A stretch of 11,562 nucleotides of DNA, taken from PNC22 sp035654175 (GTDB lineage: Bacteria; Planctomycetota; Phycisphaerae; Phycisphaerales; UBA1924). Of this stretch, positions 1 through 9,169 are shown one piece after another. The stretch lies in NCBI GenBank assembly GCA_035654175.1, contig DASRXL010000123.1, positions 1 through 11,562 of the forward strand, written 5' to 3'. A model generated the notes under the pieces. That model was not told where the DNA came from. It ran no database searches and saw only the letters and a list, made by a program, of their open reading frames with translations. The first letter of the stretch is position 1. Every line of letters starts with the position of its first letter. The position numbers and the translations under genes were made by a program.

Positions 1-647
1 ACCGCTTCCCCATGCACCCGACGCTGACGGCCCGCCTCACCGACCGGCTGCTCTCCCGAGGCCACCCGGTGCTGGTGCTCAAGGACCCCCACGCCGCGGG
101 ATACGACTACCTCGTCGTCACCGGCCGCCGCCGCCTCACGCTCGACCCGGTCACGCAGTGGTGGTTCGAGGAGATGGCCGTCACCATCCGCCTCGCCACC
201 AGCGTCGAGACCGATCCGCACCCCGAACACACCGTCCGCGTCGGCGTGTGCGCCCACGCGAGCGAGCTGACCGAGCTCGAGCAGCTCGTGCGCGCCGACT
301 TCGGCGACACCGTCACCATCCACAACTTCCCCGCCGTCGTCGCCCCGAGCGACGCCACGCACTGGGCCGGGGGGACCAAGGCCCATATCCTCGAGTGCTT
401 CGACGCCCGCGCCGACAAGTGGAACGCCGTCAGACACCTCGCGACCGAGCGCGGCATCGAGCCCGCACGCATCGCCGCCGTCGGCGACCAGATCAACGAC
501 CTCACCATGATCCGCGGCTGCGGACTCGGCATCGCCATGGGCAACGCCATCGACCCCGTCCGCGCCGCCGCCGGCCGCGTCACCCGGTCCAACGCCGAGG
601 ACGGCGTCGCCCATGCGATCATGATGATCCTCACGGGCGAGTGGTGA
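1..647 (+). CDS. HAD-superfamily hydrolase, Cof/HAD-IIB-like (5' end outside window)
   Basis: This is a probable phosphatase acting on a small phosphorylated metabolite; the substrate cannot be told. The frame is open to the left edge, so the gene starts upstream and the N-terminal nucleophile motif (DxDxT) is not in view. The ATG at 12 is probably internal. Counting from that Met, residues about 1-120 look like the cap region. After it come the motif III lysine (K136 in 'DKWNAV') and the Mg-binding motif IV 'GDQIND' (158-163), followed by 'GLGIAMGNA' (171-179), typical of Cof-type HADs. The C-terminus 'RSNAEDGVAHAI' matches the family's usual 'T..n.edGVa..i' ending. Stop TGA is at 645-647. 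The plus-strand neighbour rsmA lies about 200 bp downstream, behind an inverted repeat, so co-transcription is possible but unproven. Family assignment is confident; the exact subfamily is not. Confidence 0.85.
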   Translation, partial: RFPMHPTLTARLTDRLLSRGHPVLVLKDPHAAGYDYLVVTGRRRLTLDPVTQWWFEEMAVTIRLATSVETDPHPEHTVRVGVCAHASELTELEQLVRADFGDTVTIHNFPAVVAPSDATHWAGGTKAHILECFDARADKWNAVRHLATERGIEPARIAAVGDQINDLTMIRGCGLGIAMGNAIDPVRAAAGRVTRSNAEDGVAHAIMMILTGEW

Positions 648-659
648 CGGGAGACATTG

Positions 660-837
660 ACCACAGAGGACACGGAGAGCACGGGGAGGAAGCCATGAGG
701 CGAAGCGAGCGCAACTCAATACAGGTGAGAGGCGGTTCCCAAGCACGTCGCGCCGCTCGTACGCCTCGCCTGCCGTCCGCCCCGATGCTTCTCGGCTTGC
801 CTCCGTGTTTCTCCGTGCTCTCGGTGCACTCCGTGGT
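660..837. repeat. Imperfect inverted repeat filling the HAD-rsmA gap
   Basis: The left arm (about 660-695) reads 'ccacagaggacacggagag' followed by 'cacgggga'. The right arm (about 798-837) is its imperfect reverse complement, containing 'ctccgtgtttctccgtgctc' and ending 'ctccgtggt'. Each arm is built of degenerate units of about 9 nt (CACAGAGGA, CACGGAGAG). The roughly 100 nt between the arms has no recognisable gene. The repeat starts 12 nt after the HAD stop and ends 8 nt before the rsmA ATG. The weak Shine-Dalgarno-like GAGG of rsmA (838-841) abuts its edge. No T-run follows, so it does not look like an intrinsic terminator. Repeats of this general look are familiar from intergenic DNA of several environmental bacterial groups; their function is unknown to me. 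Confidence 0.75.
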
Positions 838-845
838 GAGGTCTG

Positions 846-1661
846 ATGCCACAGTCGCTCGCTGAAATCAAGGAGCTGCTCCTCGCGCGAGGCCTCGCCC
901 CCCAGAAGCGCTTCGGACAGAACTTCCTCATCGACCAGAACCTGGTCCGGAAGCTCGTGGACGAGTCCGCCGTCGCCCGCGGCGACCTCGTCCTCGAGGT
1001 CGGCCCCGGCACCGGCACGCTCACGGAGGAGCTCCTCTCCCGCGGCTGCCAGGTCATCGCCTGCGAGCTCGACCGGGGTCTCGCCGCGCTCCTTCGTGAG
1101 CGCCTCGGCGACCGCGCCGGCTTCACGCTCATCGAGGGCGACTGCCTCGCCTCGAAGCGCACGCTCTCGCCCGAGCTCGTCGCGGCCCTCGGCCCGCGCC
1201 CCTTCACCCTCGTCGCCAACCTTCCTTACGGCGTCGCCACACCGCTGCTCCTCATCCTGCTCACCGACTACCCCGGCTGCCGCGCCATGGACGTGACGAT
1301 CCAGAAGGAGGTCGGCGAGCGCCTCGCCGCCGCGCCCGGGAGCGAGGCCTACGGCGCCATCAGCGTCGTCGCCCAGACCCTCGCCCGCGTGCGCCCCATC
1401 GCGAAGCTGCCCCCCGAGTGCTTCTGGCCCCGCCCCGACGTCACCAGCGTGATGATCGCGATCGAGCGCCGCGACGAGCACGGCATCGACGACCCCGCCT
1501 CGCTCGCCGACTTCTGCCAGCGCGCTTTCGAGAAACGCCGCAAGCAACTCGGCAGTGTGCTGGGGCGGAACGTCCCGTGGCCTTCCGGGATCGAGCCCGA
1601 AATGCGGGCGGAGCAGCTCCGACCGGATCAGATCGTCGAACTCTGGCGGGCGCTCCGCTGA
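846..1661 (+). CDS. rsmA: 16S rRNA (adenine1518/1519-N6)-dimethyltransferase RsmA/KsgA
   Basis: This cytoplasmic SAM-dependent enzyme dimethylates the two adjacent adenines in the 3'-terminal helix of 16S rRNA late in 30S assembly. The 271 aa length is usual for the family. Visible landmarks in order are 'KRFGQNFL' (21-28, family N-terminal signature), SAM motif I 'EVGPGTGTLT' (51-60), acidic motif II 'CELD' (73-76), 'EGDCL' (97-101), catalytic motif IV 'NLPY' (125-128), 'FWPRPDVTS' (193-201), and the C-terminal RNA-binding signature 'AFEKRRKQL' (227-235). All key residues are present. Relative to E. coli KsgA there is a small extra stretch around 101-118 before the NLPY strand. The ATG at 846 puts the N-terminus at the usual distance from the KRFGQNFL motif. 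Only a weak GAGG (838-841) precedes it. The gene is convergent with the SecA-like gene, with a 12 bp gap and no visible terminator. Confidence 0.97.
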   Translation: MPQSLAEIKELLLARGLAPQKRFGQNFLIDQNLVRKLVDESAVARGDLVLEVGPGTGTLTEELLSRGCQVIACELDRGLAALLRERLGDRAGFTLIEGDCLASKRTLSPELVAALGPRPFTLVANLPYGVATPLLLILLTDYPGCRAMDVTIQKEVGERLAAAPGSEAYGAISVVAQTLARVRPIAKLPPECFWPRPDVTSVMIAIERRDEHGIDDPASLADFCQRAFEKRRKQLGSVLGRNVPWPSGIEPEMRAEQLRPDQIVELWRALR

Positions 1662-1673
1662 CGCACGCGACGC

Positions 1674-3671
<1,998 letters not shown>

Positions 3672-3677
3672 AACGCG

Positions 3678-3684
3678 CCCCCCT
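3678..3684 (-). promoter_or_regulatory. Shine-Dalgarno site of the SecA-like gene
   Basis: The minus strand reads AGGGGGG here, then six bases, then GTG at 3671. This fixes the GTG as the start of the SecA-like gene. It is one of few strong ribosome-binding sites in the block. Confidence 0.7.
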
Positions 3685-3704
3685 GAACAGCCCGCGCGCC
3701 TGTT

Positions 3705-3853
3705 GAACGCAGAGGACGCAGAGAGAAAGCGCAGAGCACGCAGAGCGGATACCCGCGCACCCCATTCTGATTGTCGTCCAGTCGCTTCAATCCCATCGCT
3801 TCACTCTGCGACCTCTGCGTCTTCTCTCTGCGGCCTCTGCGGCCTCTGCGTTC
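3705..3853. repeat. Imperfect inverted repeat filling the gap between the M50 and SecA-like genes
   Basis: The left arm (3705-3748) is made of 'acgcagagg'-type units. The right arm (3799-3853) is its approximate reverse complement ('cctctgcg' units). The outermost 11 bases are a perfect inverted match ('gaacgcagagg' at 3705-3715 with 'cctctgcgttc' at 3843-3853). The spacer between the arms (about 3749-3798) shows no gene. In the transcribed (minus) direction the repeat starts a few bases after the M50 stop codon (3858-3860) and ends about 20 nt before the Shine-Dalgarno of the SecA-like gene. There is no U-run, so it is not an obvious terminator. Confidence 0.8.
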
Positions 3854-3857
3854 CGCA

Positions 3858-6035
3858 CTAGATATTGACCTTCCCCTGAACCAGCTTGTGCAGCCTGTCC
3901 AGCCACTGGACCAGGAGCGGCTTGCTCGGCAGCGTGAAGCGCAGCGCCACGCGCTCCCCCGGCATCCCGACCCATCTGCCCGCGATTGCGTCGCCCGTCT
4001 CCGTCAGGCGCAGACGCATCATGAGCTGCGGGTTCTTCGCGAGCAGCCCCGACTGCTGGTCCTGGCTCGTCTCGATCTGCCCGCCACCCTGGGCGGCGAA
4101 CGAGGCGTGCGGCAGGTTCCGGCCCAGCGGCTCCACCCGCTCGACCTCCGCCGGCAGTGCGTCCTGCACGCGCGAGAGCAGCCGCACCTCCGCGCTGAAC
4201 TCCTCCAGGCTCAGGGCCGTCGGCCACGCCGCCTCGTGCTGCCCAAGCACCGCGATCACGCGCAGGTCGTTGGGATCCACCACCTGGCACGCGCCCGCCC
4301 CCTGCTCCACGTACCGGCCGACCAGCAGCGCCGGGTCCTGCCCCACCACGCGCCCGTCGCGCGGGGCCCGCAGCACCAGCTTGTCCAGCCGGTCCCGCAG
4401 ATACGCCACCTGCTCGTCGAGGGCCGCGAGCTTCTCCCTCGCGATCTGCGCCGCCGCCGCCTGCCCCGACCCCGTCGCCCGCTGCTCGACCGCCCTGGCC
4501 TCGGCGATCTGCGCCTCCACCTGCGCCAGACGCGATTGCATCTGCACGTTCGTGCACGTGAGGATCGGCTCCCCCTCGCGCACCAGGTCCCCCGCCGACA
4601 CGTGCGCCCGCTCCACGAACCCGGCGGTCGCGAAGAAGACCCCCGTGTCCTCCACGCTCTCGATCACGCCCGTCGCGCGCCGGTGGTCCTCGAAGGGCAC
4701 CAGCCCCACGAGCCCCAGCCCCAGCGCGATGCACGCCAGGCTCGTCGCGATCACCCTGCCCCGCACGTCGGCGATGTTCGTGCCCGTCGCCAGCCAGTGC
4801 GTGAACTTGCCGAGCGGCAGCACGAACCACATCACCCCCGTCCACACCGCCAGCACCAGCCCGACCGCGAACAGCCGGCCCATCACCGCCAGCGTGATCG
4901 AGATGAAGAGGAACACCCGGTACGCCATCGCCGCGACGCCGTAGACCACCAGGATCGCCGCCTCCGACCGCGAACTGGTCGGCGGCGTCTCGTTCTTGAG
5001 CCGGTAGACGTGGACCTTCCACAGGTACTGCAGCATCCGCATCGAGCGCTGCATGAGGTTCGGCACCTCGATCAGGTCCGAGAGGATGAAGTACCCGTCG
5101 AACCGCATCAGCGGGTTGGCGTTGAAGATCACGGTGCTGATGCTCGCCGTGAACATCGCGTTGTACGCGATCTGGCGCACCAGCGAGCCCTCGGCCGTGC
5201 TCTTCCAGACCAGCGCCGCGACGCCCGCCACGAAGAGCTCGAAGATCATGCCCCCCGCGCCCACCGCCATCCGCTTCCACTTGCTCGGCAGCGCCCACGC
5301 CGCCGAGGCGTCCACGTACGGCGCCGGGAACAGCACCAGCAGCATGAACCCGAACTCGGGCACCTGCCCCCCGTAGCGCTTGCAGATCACCCCGTGCCCG
5401 GTCTCGTGGATCGCCTTGGTCACGATGAAGACCACGATCAGCCAGCCCCAGTTGGCCGGGGCCATCGCCGAGTCCACGCCGCTCGCGAGCGTCTCCCACT
5501 CCGGGAGCACCTCCATGAAGCAGAAGATGATGAAGGCCAGCCACGCGAAGAAGCCCCACTTGTTCAGCACCGGGCGGAGGATCGGCTCGATCCACGCCAG
5601 GTACCGGTCCGGGTTGAACACCCGGATCTTGAAGTACATGATGCCGATGGCCTGCTGCGCGGCCTTGGCCCGCGCCCGGTCCCGCCCCCGGCGCAGGAGC
5701 TGCTCGGTCTCCGGAGCCACGTCCGCCGCGAGCAGGTTCGAGTTGTACAGCTGGCTGATCAGCTGGATCGCCTCGCCCTGCGTCGGCGCCGAGTCGCCGT
5801 GGCGCTCGAGCACGATCTTCCAGATGTCCTCGACCGTCCGCCGCCCGTCGAAGAGCCCGACGAACTCGTGCGCGATCGGATTGAGCCGGTAGAACTGGTT
5901 GCTCGAGGGGTCCCGCACCACGTGCCACCGCTTGGCGCGGTAGAACTGGCGCGTGATCTGCACGTGCGGGCGCAGGCGCGGCTTCATCGAGCGGACGCGG
6001 TGCCAGAAGGGGGAGAATGTCGGGCGCTCAGCCAT
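3858..6035 (-). CDS. PqqD-like / M50 site-2 zinc protease / HlyD adaptor fusion
   Basis: This polytopic membrane protein has 725 aa and three parts. Residues about 28-105 resemble the PqqD/RiPP-recognition winged helix ('FYRLNPIAHEFVGLFDG', 'TVEDIWKIV', 'LYNSNLL'). Residues about 150-447 form an M50 core with several membrane segments (about 163-178, 196-210, 256-276, 360-408, 430-447). It has the zinc motif 'HETGH' (210-214) and the second-ligand motif 'NPLMRFDGY' (307-315, Asp313), both intact. After the last membrane segment comes a biotinyl-lipoyl/HlyD domain: 'GVIESVEDTGVFF' (456-468), a hairpin coiled coil (about 495-550), then 'LVLRAPRDGRVVG' (553-565). This part should lie outside the inner membrane. 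The ATG start has no Shine-Dalgarno; 'TTACCT' directly precedes it and an inverted repeat ends 6 nt upstream. A possible internal start is Met17. The likely role is to bind a substrate, cleave it at the membrane and pass it to an envelope conduit (inference). Confidence 0.9.
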   Translation of the reverse strand: MAERPTFSPFWHRVRSMKPRLRPHVQITRQFYRAKRWHVVRDPSSNQFYRLNPIAHEFVGLFDGRRTVEDIWKIVLERHGDSAPTQGEAIQLISQLYNSNLLAADVAPETEQLLRRGRDRARAKAAQQAIGIMYFKIRVFNPDRYLAWIEPILRPVLNKWGFFAWLAFIIFCFMEVLPEWETLASGVDSAMAPANWGWLIVVFIVTKAIHETGHGVICKRYGGQVPEFGFMLLVLFPAPYVDASAAWALPSKWKRMAVGAGGMIFELFVAGVAALVWKSTAEGSLVRQIAYNAMFTASISTVIFNANPLMRFDGYFILSDLIEVPNLMQRSMRMLQYLWKVHVYRLKNETPPTSSRSEAAILVVYGVAAMAYRVFLFISITLAVMGRLFAVGLVLAVWTGVMWFVLPLGKFTHWLATGTNIADVRGRVIATSLACIALGLGLVGLVPFEDHRRATGVIESVEDTGVFFATAGFVERAHVSAGDLVREGEPILTCTNVQMQSRLAQVEAQIAEARAVEQRATGSGQAAAAQIAREKLAALDEQVAYLRDRLDKLVLRAPRDGRVVGQDPALLVGRYVEQGAGACQVVDPNDLRVIAVLGQHEAAWPTALSLEEFSAEVRLLSRVQDALPAEVERVEPLGRNLPHASFAAQGGGQIETSQDQQSGLLAKNPQLMMRLRLTETGDAIAGRWVGMPGERVALRFTLPSKPLLVQWLDRLHKLVQGKVNI

Positions 6036-6041
6036 AGGTAA

Positions 6042-6146
6042 GGCAATCAGCGATCAAGGCACCGAGGCATCAAGGGCTTCCCGTACGGTCATCATCGACT
6101 GCATCTCGGCGCCCTCGGTGCCTCGTTGCCTTGATGCCTCGATGCC
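6042..6146. repeat. Imperfect inverted repeat filling the gap between the GAF-HlyD and M50 genes
   Basis: The left arm (6042-6077) and the reverse complement of the right arm (6111-6146) match at 28 of 36 positions without gaps, including an identical 'atcaaggca'. The arms consist of degenerate 8-nt units such as ATCGAGGC, ATCAAGGC, AACGAGGC and ACCGAGGG. The loop is about 33 nt. The repeat lies 6 nt after the GAF-HlyD stop and 6 nt before the M50 ATG in the direction of transcription, so it occupies essentially the whole spacer. It differs in unit sequence from the two CACAGAG/CGCAGAG-type repeats but has the same architecture. Confidence 0.8.
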
Positions 6147-6152
6147 TGCTCC

Positions 6153-8150
6153 TCACCACCACAGCCACAGCCGCAGCGTGTCCCGGATCCGGCGCGTGCC
6201 GATGTCCAGCAGCGTGCGCTTGCCGGTGTTGAACTTCGCCAGGCCCTCCATGCCCGGGCGCATCCAGCCGGCCGTCTGGTCGAGCCTCGCCCGCACCTCG
6301 AAGGCGTTCCGCCGGTCCTCGTCCGGGGTCGCCAGAGGCACGATCCGCTCGACCGTCATCGGGAAGTGCAGCCCCGGGAACGCCTTCGTGGCCAGGTCCC
6401 CCGTGGTCGGCCGCTCCGCGTCGTCGGAGATCAGCGCGATGTCCTTGTCGCTCACCTGCGCGACGATCTCCATCCGGTCGATCGGCGCGATCATGTACAG
6501 CGCCTGCCCCAGCTTGACCGACGCCCCGATCATGTCCCGCAGGTCGCCCTCGATGATCGTCCCGGCGATCGGCGCCCGGATCGTCGCCTTCTCGATCAGG
6601 ACGTCGAAGAGCTCGATCTTCGCCCGCGCCCCGTCGGCCTGCGCCGTCGACTGCATGTACTCGTCGAGCTTGCGCGCCGAGAGCGCCGCGTCGGCCCGCG
6701 TCGTCGCCTCGTCGAACTGGTTCTTGGCCTCCAGCCTCTGCAGCTTCAGCTCCGTCGTATCCAGCTCCGCCAGCACGTCCCCGACCTCGACCCGCGTGCC
6801 CGACTCGATCCCCCCCGGCACCGACGCGATGATCGCGTCGAACGGCACGCTCACCGTCCGCTGCTCCTCGGCCCGCAGCGTCACCGGCGCCTCGATCCGG
6901 TACTCGACCCGCACCAGCGTCACCGCCAGCACCGCCGCCGTCAGCGCCACCGCCGCCAGCTTCCACACCGTGTGCTTCGTCCCCACCGCCCAGGCGCCCG
7001 CCCTGAGCGTCGCGTCCCACGTCCGGAGCGCGACGTTCCGGTCGTCGCTCCGGCGCAGCGCCAGCACCGGCGAGAGCAGGTCCATCGTGCTCTGGAGCAG
7101 CTCCAGCATCGAGAGGTCGATCCGCCCCTCGCCCGTGGACTCGATCGTGACGACGCCGACGACCCTCTCCTCCACCCGCAGGGGCAGAGACGCCACCTTC
7201 AGCTTCGCGTCCGCCGACGCCAGCTCCCGGTGCGAGTGCGTGATCGCCTGCGCCAGGAGCACGTCAGCCTCCTCGCCCGGACGCATCGCCCGCTCCGGGG
7301 GCTGCGGGTAGAGCACCGGCTGGTCCTGGTCGAAGCACTCGTCCATCGCGGCCTCGAGCCTCTGCACCATCGCCATCCGCCGGTCGATGAACTCCGTGTC
7401 GCTGATCGCGACCGCCTTCACCGTCGCGCCCTCGCCCCGGCGCCCGACCCCCTTGGCCCACCCCAGCGCCACGCGGTCGGCCCCGAGCTGACGCGACAGG
7501 TCGTTGACGAGCTGGATCCCCGCGCCCTTGAAGTTCGGCGCGGTGTTGATCGAGGCGATCAGCCGCGTCGCCAGGTCCAGCGCCATCCCCGCCGTGCGCG
7601 TCCGCTTGAGCACCTGGTTCGCCGCGTGCCCGTGCACGTAGCCGCACATGAGCTCCACCAGCGCGATCGTCGTCTGCAGCGCCTGCTGCGAGCGCTGGTC
7701 GAGCAGCAGCGTCACCACGTGGCGCACGCCCGCGGGCGAATCCGTCCCCGACCCGAGCGGCACCGCGATCAGGTAGCCCTTCCGCGCCGCCTCGTAGAAC
7801 GGCGTCTCCTCCTCCAGCCCGAAGACCGCCACCTTCCCGCCCGCCGCCGCCTCGCGCACCGCGGACTTGGCCTCGCGCCCGTGATCGACCTGCGCCTCGC
7901 TCACCGGGTGCGCCTCGCGCTCCTGCTCGGGCAGGAGCGGCCACACCGCCAGCGGGCGCGGCTCGACCTCCGCCCCCGCGTCGTCGTCCGCCACGCCCGC
8001 CGCGAACAGCACCGCCTGCCTGGCCCCGCTCGCCTGCGCCAGCACCGAGAGCAGGCGCATCAGGAACGCCCGGTCGTCCGGCGCCGGCGACGAGAGCTCC
8101 GCCACCACCCGCTGCCAGCCCGGCGCCCTCAGCTTCGACAGATCGATCAC
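6153..8150 (-). CDS. GAF-domain / transmembrane / HlyD membrane-fusion protein
   Basis: The protein has 665 aa from the chosen GTG at 8150. The cytoplasmic N-terminal half (about 20-365) looks like one or two GAF-type sensor modules. The second ends in 'LPLRVEERVVGVVTIES' (322-338), the usual closing strand of a GAF domain. A single membrane segment follows (about 395-414). The extracytoplasmic adaptor then has the split lipoyl halves 'VPFDAIIASVPGGI' (435-448) and 'ATIRAPIAGTIIEGDL' (522-537), a helical hairpin between them (about 465-518), and beta-barrel strands to about 645. The C-terminus ends in 'LRLWLWW'. The GTG overlaps the upstream gene's stop (GTGA, 8150-8147) and has GGAGG 7 nt upstream; an upstream start at 8207 would need a 61 bp overlap and adds only a Gly/Arg-rich tail. 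Such proteins could couple cytoplasmic ligand sensing to an envelope adaptor (inference). The GAF ligand is unknown. Confidence 0.88.
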   Translation of the reverse strand: MIDLSKLRAPGWQRVVAELSSPAPDDRAFLMRLLSVLAQASGARQAVLFAAGVADDDAGAEVEPRPLAVWPLLPEQEREAHPVSEAQVDHGREAKSAVREAAAGGKVAVFGLEEETPFYEAARKGYLIAVPLGSGTDSPAGVRHVVTLLLDQRSQQALQTTIALVELMCGYVHGHAANQVLKRTRTAGMALDLATRLIASINTAPNFKGAGIQLVNDLSRQLGADRVALGWAKGVGRRGEGATVKAVAISDTEFIDRRMAMVQRLEAAMDECFDQDQPVLYPQPPERAMRPGEEADVLLAQAITHSHRELASADAKLKVASLPLRVEERVVGVVTIESTGEGRIDLSMLELLQSTMDLLSPVLALRRSDDRNVALRTWDATLRAGAWAVGTKHTVWKLAAVALTAAVLAVTLVRVEYRIEAPVTLRAEEQRTVSVPFDAIIASVPGGIESGTRVEVGDVLAELDTTELKLQRLEAKNQFDEATTRADAALSARKLDEYMQSTAQADGARAKIELFDVLIEKATIRAPIAGTIIEGDLRDMIGASVKLGQALYMIAPIDRMEIVAQVSDKDIALISDDAERPTTGDLATKAFPGLHFPMTVERIVPLATPDEDRRNAFEVRARLDQTAGWMRPGMEGLAKFNTGKRTLLDIGTRRIRDTLRLWLWW

Positions 8151-9121
8151 CGCTTCGCCTCCGCCGTCTCCACGGGCTTCGCCGGGTCCACCACGAGGTC
8201 GGCCCATTCGCCCGTCGGCTCCGTGAACCGCACCCAGCAGTTCACACCCGGCACCACGCCCACCGCGTTGGCCATCTCCACCCGGATCCGGCGCAGCCCG
8301 CTCGCGGCGTCGGCCGTCGGGGCCACCTCGACCACCCTCCCGGTGTAGACGCGCCTGGCCGTGTCATCCTGCATGAGAATCCACGCCGGCGAGCCATTTT
8401 CGAGGCGCAAGGCGATCGTCTGCGCCGTCGGCGTGTTCACGTCGATCCAGATCGGATCGACCGAGACCACCCGCAGCACCGGCTCGCCCTCCCGCACCGA
8501 CTGGCCCTCGTCCACCTGCACCGCGTCCACGATGCCGTCGAACGGCGCCCGCAGGCTCAGCTTCGCCACCCGCGCCTCGGCCCGGCTGGCCTGGTAATCC
8601 GAGAGCACCTGGTTGAGCAGCGCGAGGTCCAGATCGATCTTCGCCACGTCCCGCGCAGCCTTGGCACGCTCGCGCTCCAGCGGGCTCCCCGCCCCCTGAT
8701 CCCCCACCTCCACGTACCGCTTGTACTCCAGCTCGGCAAGCTCCGCCTGGCTCTTCGCCCGCGCCAGGGGCAGGTCCGTGTCGGCCCTGGCCCGCTGGAA
8801 CTTGGCCTCGGCCACGTCCTCGCTGTCGTCCCCGCGGATGAGCAGGTCGCCCGCCTTCACCACCTGGCCGCCCGAGACCAGCACCTCCTTCACGCTCGTC
8901 GAGAGCGTGAAGCCCATCACCGCGTCCTGGCTCGGCCGCGTCACCGCCCGCTCGCCGCCGAACGACGCCCACCAGGCCCCCGACGCCTGCGCCTCGGGCT
9001 GGCTCGGCGCGGCGCACACACCCCCCGGGCTCCCCGCCACGGCGAGCACCCCGATCCAAGCCACGCACACCGATGACGGTCCAAGACGACGCCCCACGTG
9101 ACGCACGGTCAGCCCCTTCAT
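8147..9121 (-). CDS. Secreted HlyD/RND-type membrane-fusion (periplasmic adaptor) protein
   Basis: The protein has 324 aa from the ATG at 9121. The N-terminus has a signal-peptide shape: basic start 'MKGLTVRHVGRR', a hydrophobic core (about 15-32) and a likely cleavage after 'GGVCA' (33-37). Lipoyl half-motif 1 is 'STSVKEVLVSGGQVVKAGD' (74-92). A charged helical hairpin (about 100-185) follows, then half-motif 2 'LSLRAPFDGIVDAVQVDEGQ' (188-207) and the barrel 'DPIWIDVNTPTAQTIAL' (222-238). This is a standard adaptor fold that would bridge inner and outer membranes. An upstream in-frame GTG at 9154 would add 11 residues, but it sits inside a palindrome and the putative -35 box. The ATG lacks a Shine-Dalgarno and may be leaderless. 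It is the first gene of the minus-strand block and is translationally coupled to the GAF-HlyD gene. No pump gene is adjacent, so its partner must be another member of the block or lie elsewhere. Confidence 0.88.
   Translation of the reverse strand: MKGLTVRHVGRRLGPSSVCVAWIGVLAVAGSPGGVCAAPSQPEAQASGAWWASFGGERAVTRPSQDAVMGFTLSTSVKEVLVSGGQVVKAGDLLIRGDDSEDVAEAKFQRARADTDLPLARAKSQAELAELEYKRYVEVGDQGAGSPLERERAKAARDVAKIDLDLALLNQVLSDYQASRAEARVAKLSLRAPFDGIVDAVQVDEGQSVREGEPVLRVVSVDPIWIDVNTPTAQTIALRLENGSPAWILMQDDTARRVYTGRVVEVAPTADAASGLRRIRVEMANAVGVVPGVNCWVRFTEPTGEWADLVVDPAKPVETAEAKR
8158..8162 (-). promoter_or_regulatory. Shine-Dalgarno site that sets the GAF-HlyD start
   Basis: The minus strand reads GGAGG here, seven bases before the GTG at 8150. 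That GTG overlaps the TGA of the preceding adaptor gene as GTGA. The site lies inside the last codons of that gene. This supports translational coupling and a start at 8150, not the upstream ATG/GTG options. Confidence 0.75.
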
Positions 9122-9126
9122 CCCCG

Positions 9127-9154
9127 AGTATAGATTCCTGTTCGGTTCTCTCAC
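9127..9154 (-). promoter_or_regulatory. Possible sigma70-type promoter of the four-gene minus-strand block
   Basis: On the minus strand GTGAGA (9154-9149, 4 of 6 to TTGACA), a 16-base spacer and TATACT (9132-9127, 5 of 6 to TATAAT) precede the ATG at 9121 by five bases. Transcription would begin at or next to the A of that ATG, giving a leaderless or nearly leaderless mRNA. This fits the absence of a Shine-Dalgarno. An AT-rich box stands out in this GC-rich DNA, but the call rests on consensus matching alone. Confidence 0.4.
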
Positions 9155-9169
9155 GCCTCTGGCGTGAGA
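9149..9169. promoter_or_regulatory. Perfect 9-bp-arm palindrome upstream of the minus-strand block
   Basis: TCTCACGCC, then TCT, then GGCGTGAGA: two perfectly complementary 9-bp arms around a 3-bp centre. It overlaps the putative -35 box of the minus-strand block, a typical position for a dimeric repressor or activator site. If transcribed it would form a tight hairpin, but no U-run follows on either strand, so a terminator is less likely. The bound protein is unknown. Confidence 0.5.

Noticed and set aside
660..837. Repeat before rsmA as an intrinsic terminator for the HAD gene
   Set aside because: The arms are long and imperfect with a loop of about 100 nt, and no T-run follows.
631..852. 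Short open frames across the intergenic repeats with 'SVLSVHSVV', 'LCVLCVQQ' or 'LCDLCVFS' peptides
   Set aside because: These arise from translating the CACAGAG/CGCAGAG repeat units and are not genes.
1662..1673. Bidirectional terminator between rsmA and the SecA-like gene
   Set aside because: Only 12 bp separate the stops and no stem-loop with flanking T/A runs is visible. The 10 bp convergent gap at 10581-10590 is similar.
3771..6041. Long plus-strand open frame opposite the M50 gene
   Set aside because: It is low-complexity Arg/His/Pro-rich sequence with no family signature and begins inside an intergenic repeat. The opposite strand encodes a clear M50/HlyD protein.
6042..6146. Short-unit repeats as a CRISPR array
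   Set aside because: Units are only 8-9 nt, degenerate, directly abutting and arranged as an inverted repeat without unique spacers.
6366..8348. Long plus-strand open frame opposite the GAF-HlyD gene
   Set aside because: It has the same Arg/His/Gln-rich shadow composition; the minus strand has coherent GAF and lipoyl domains and a proper start.
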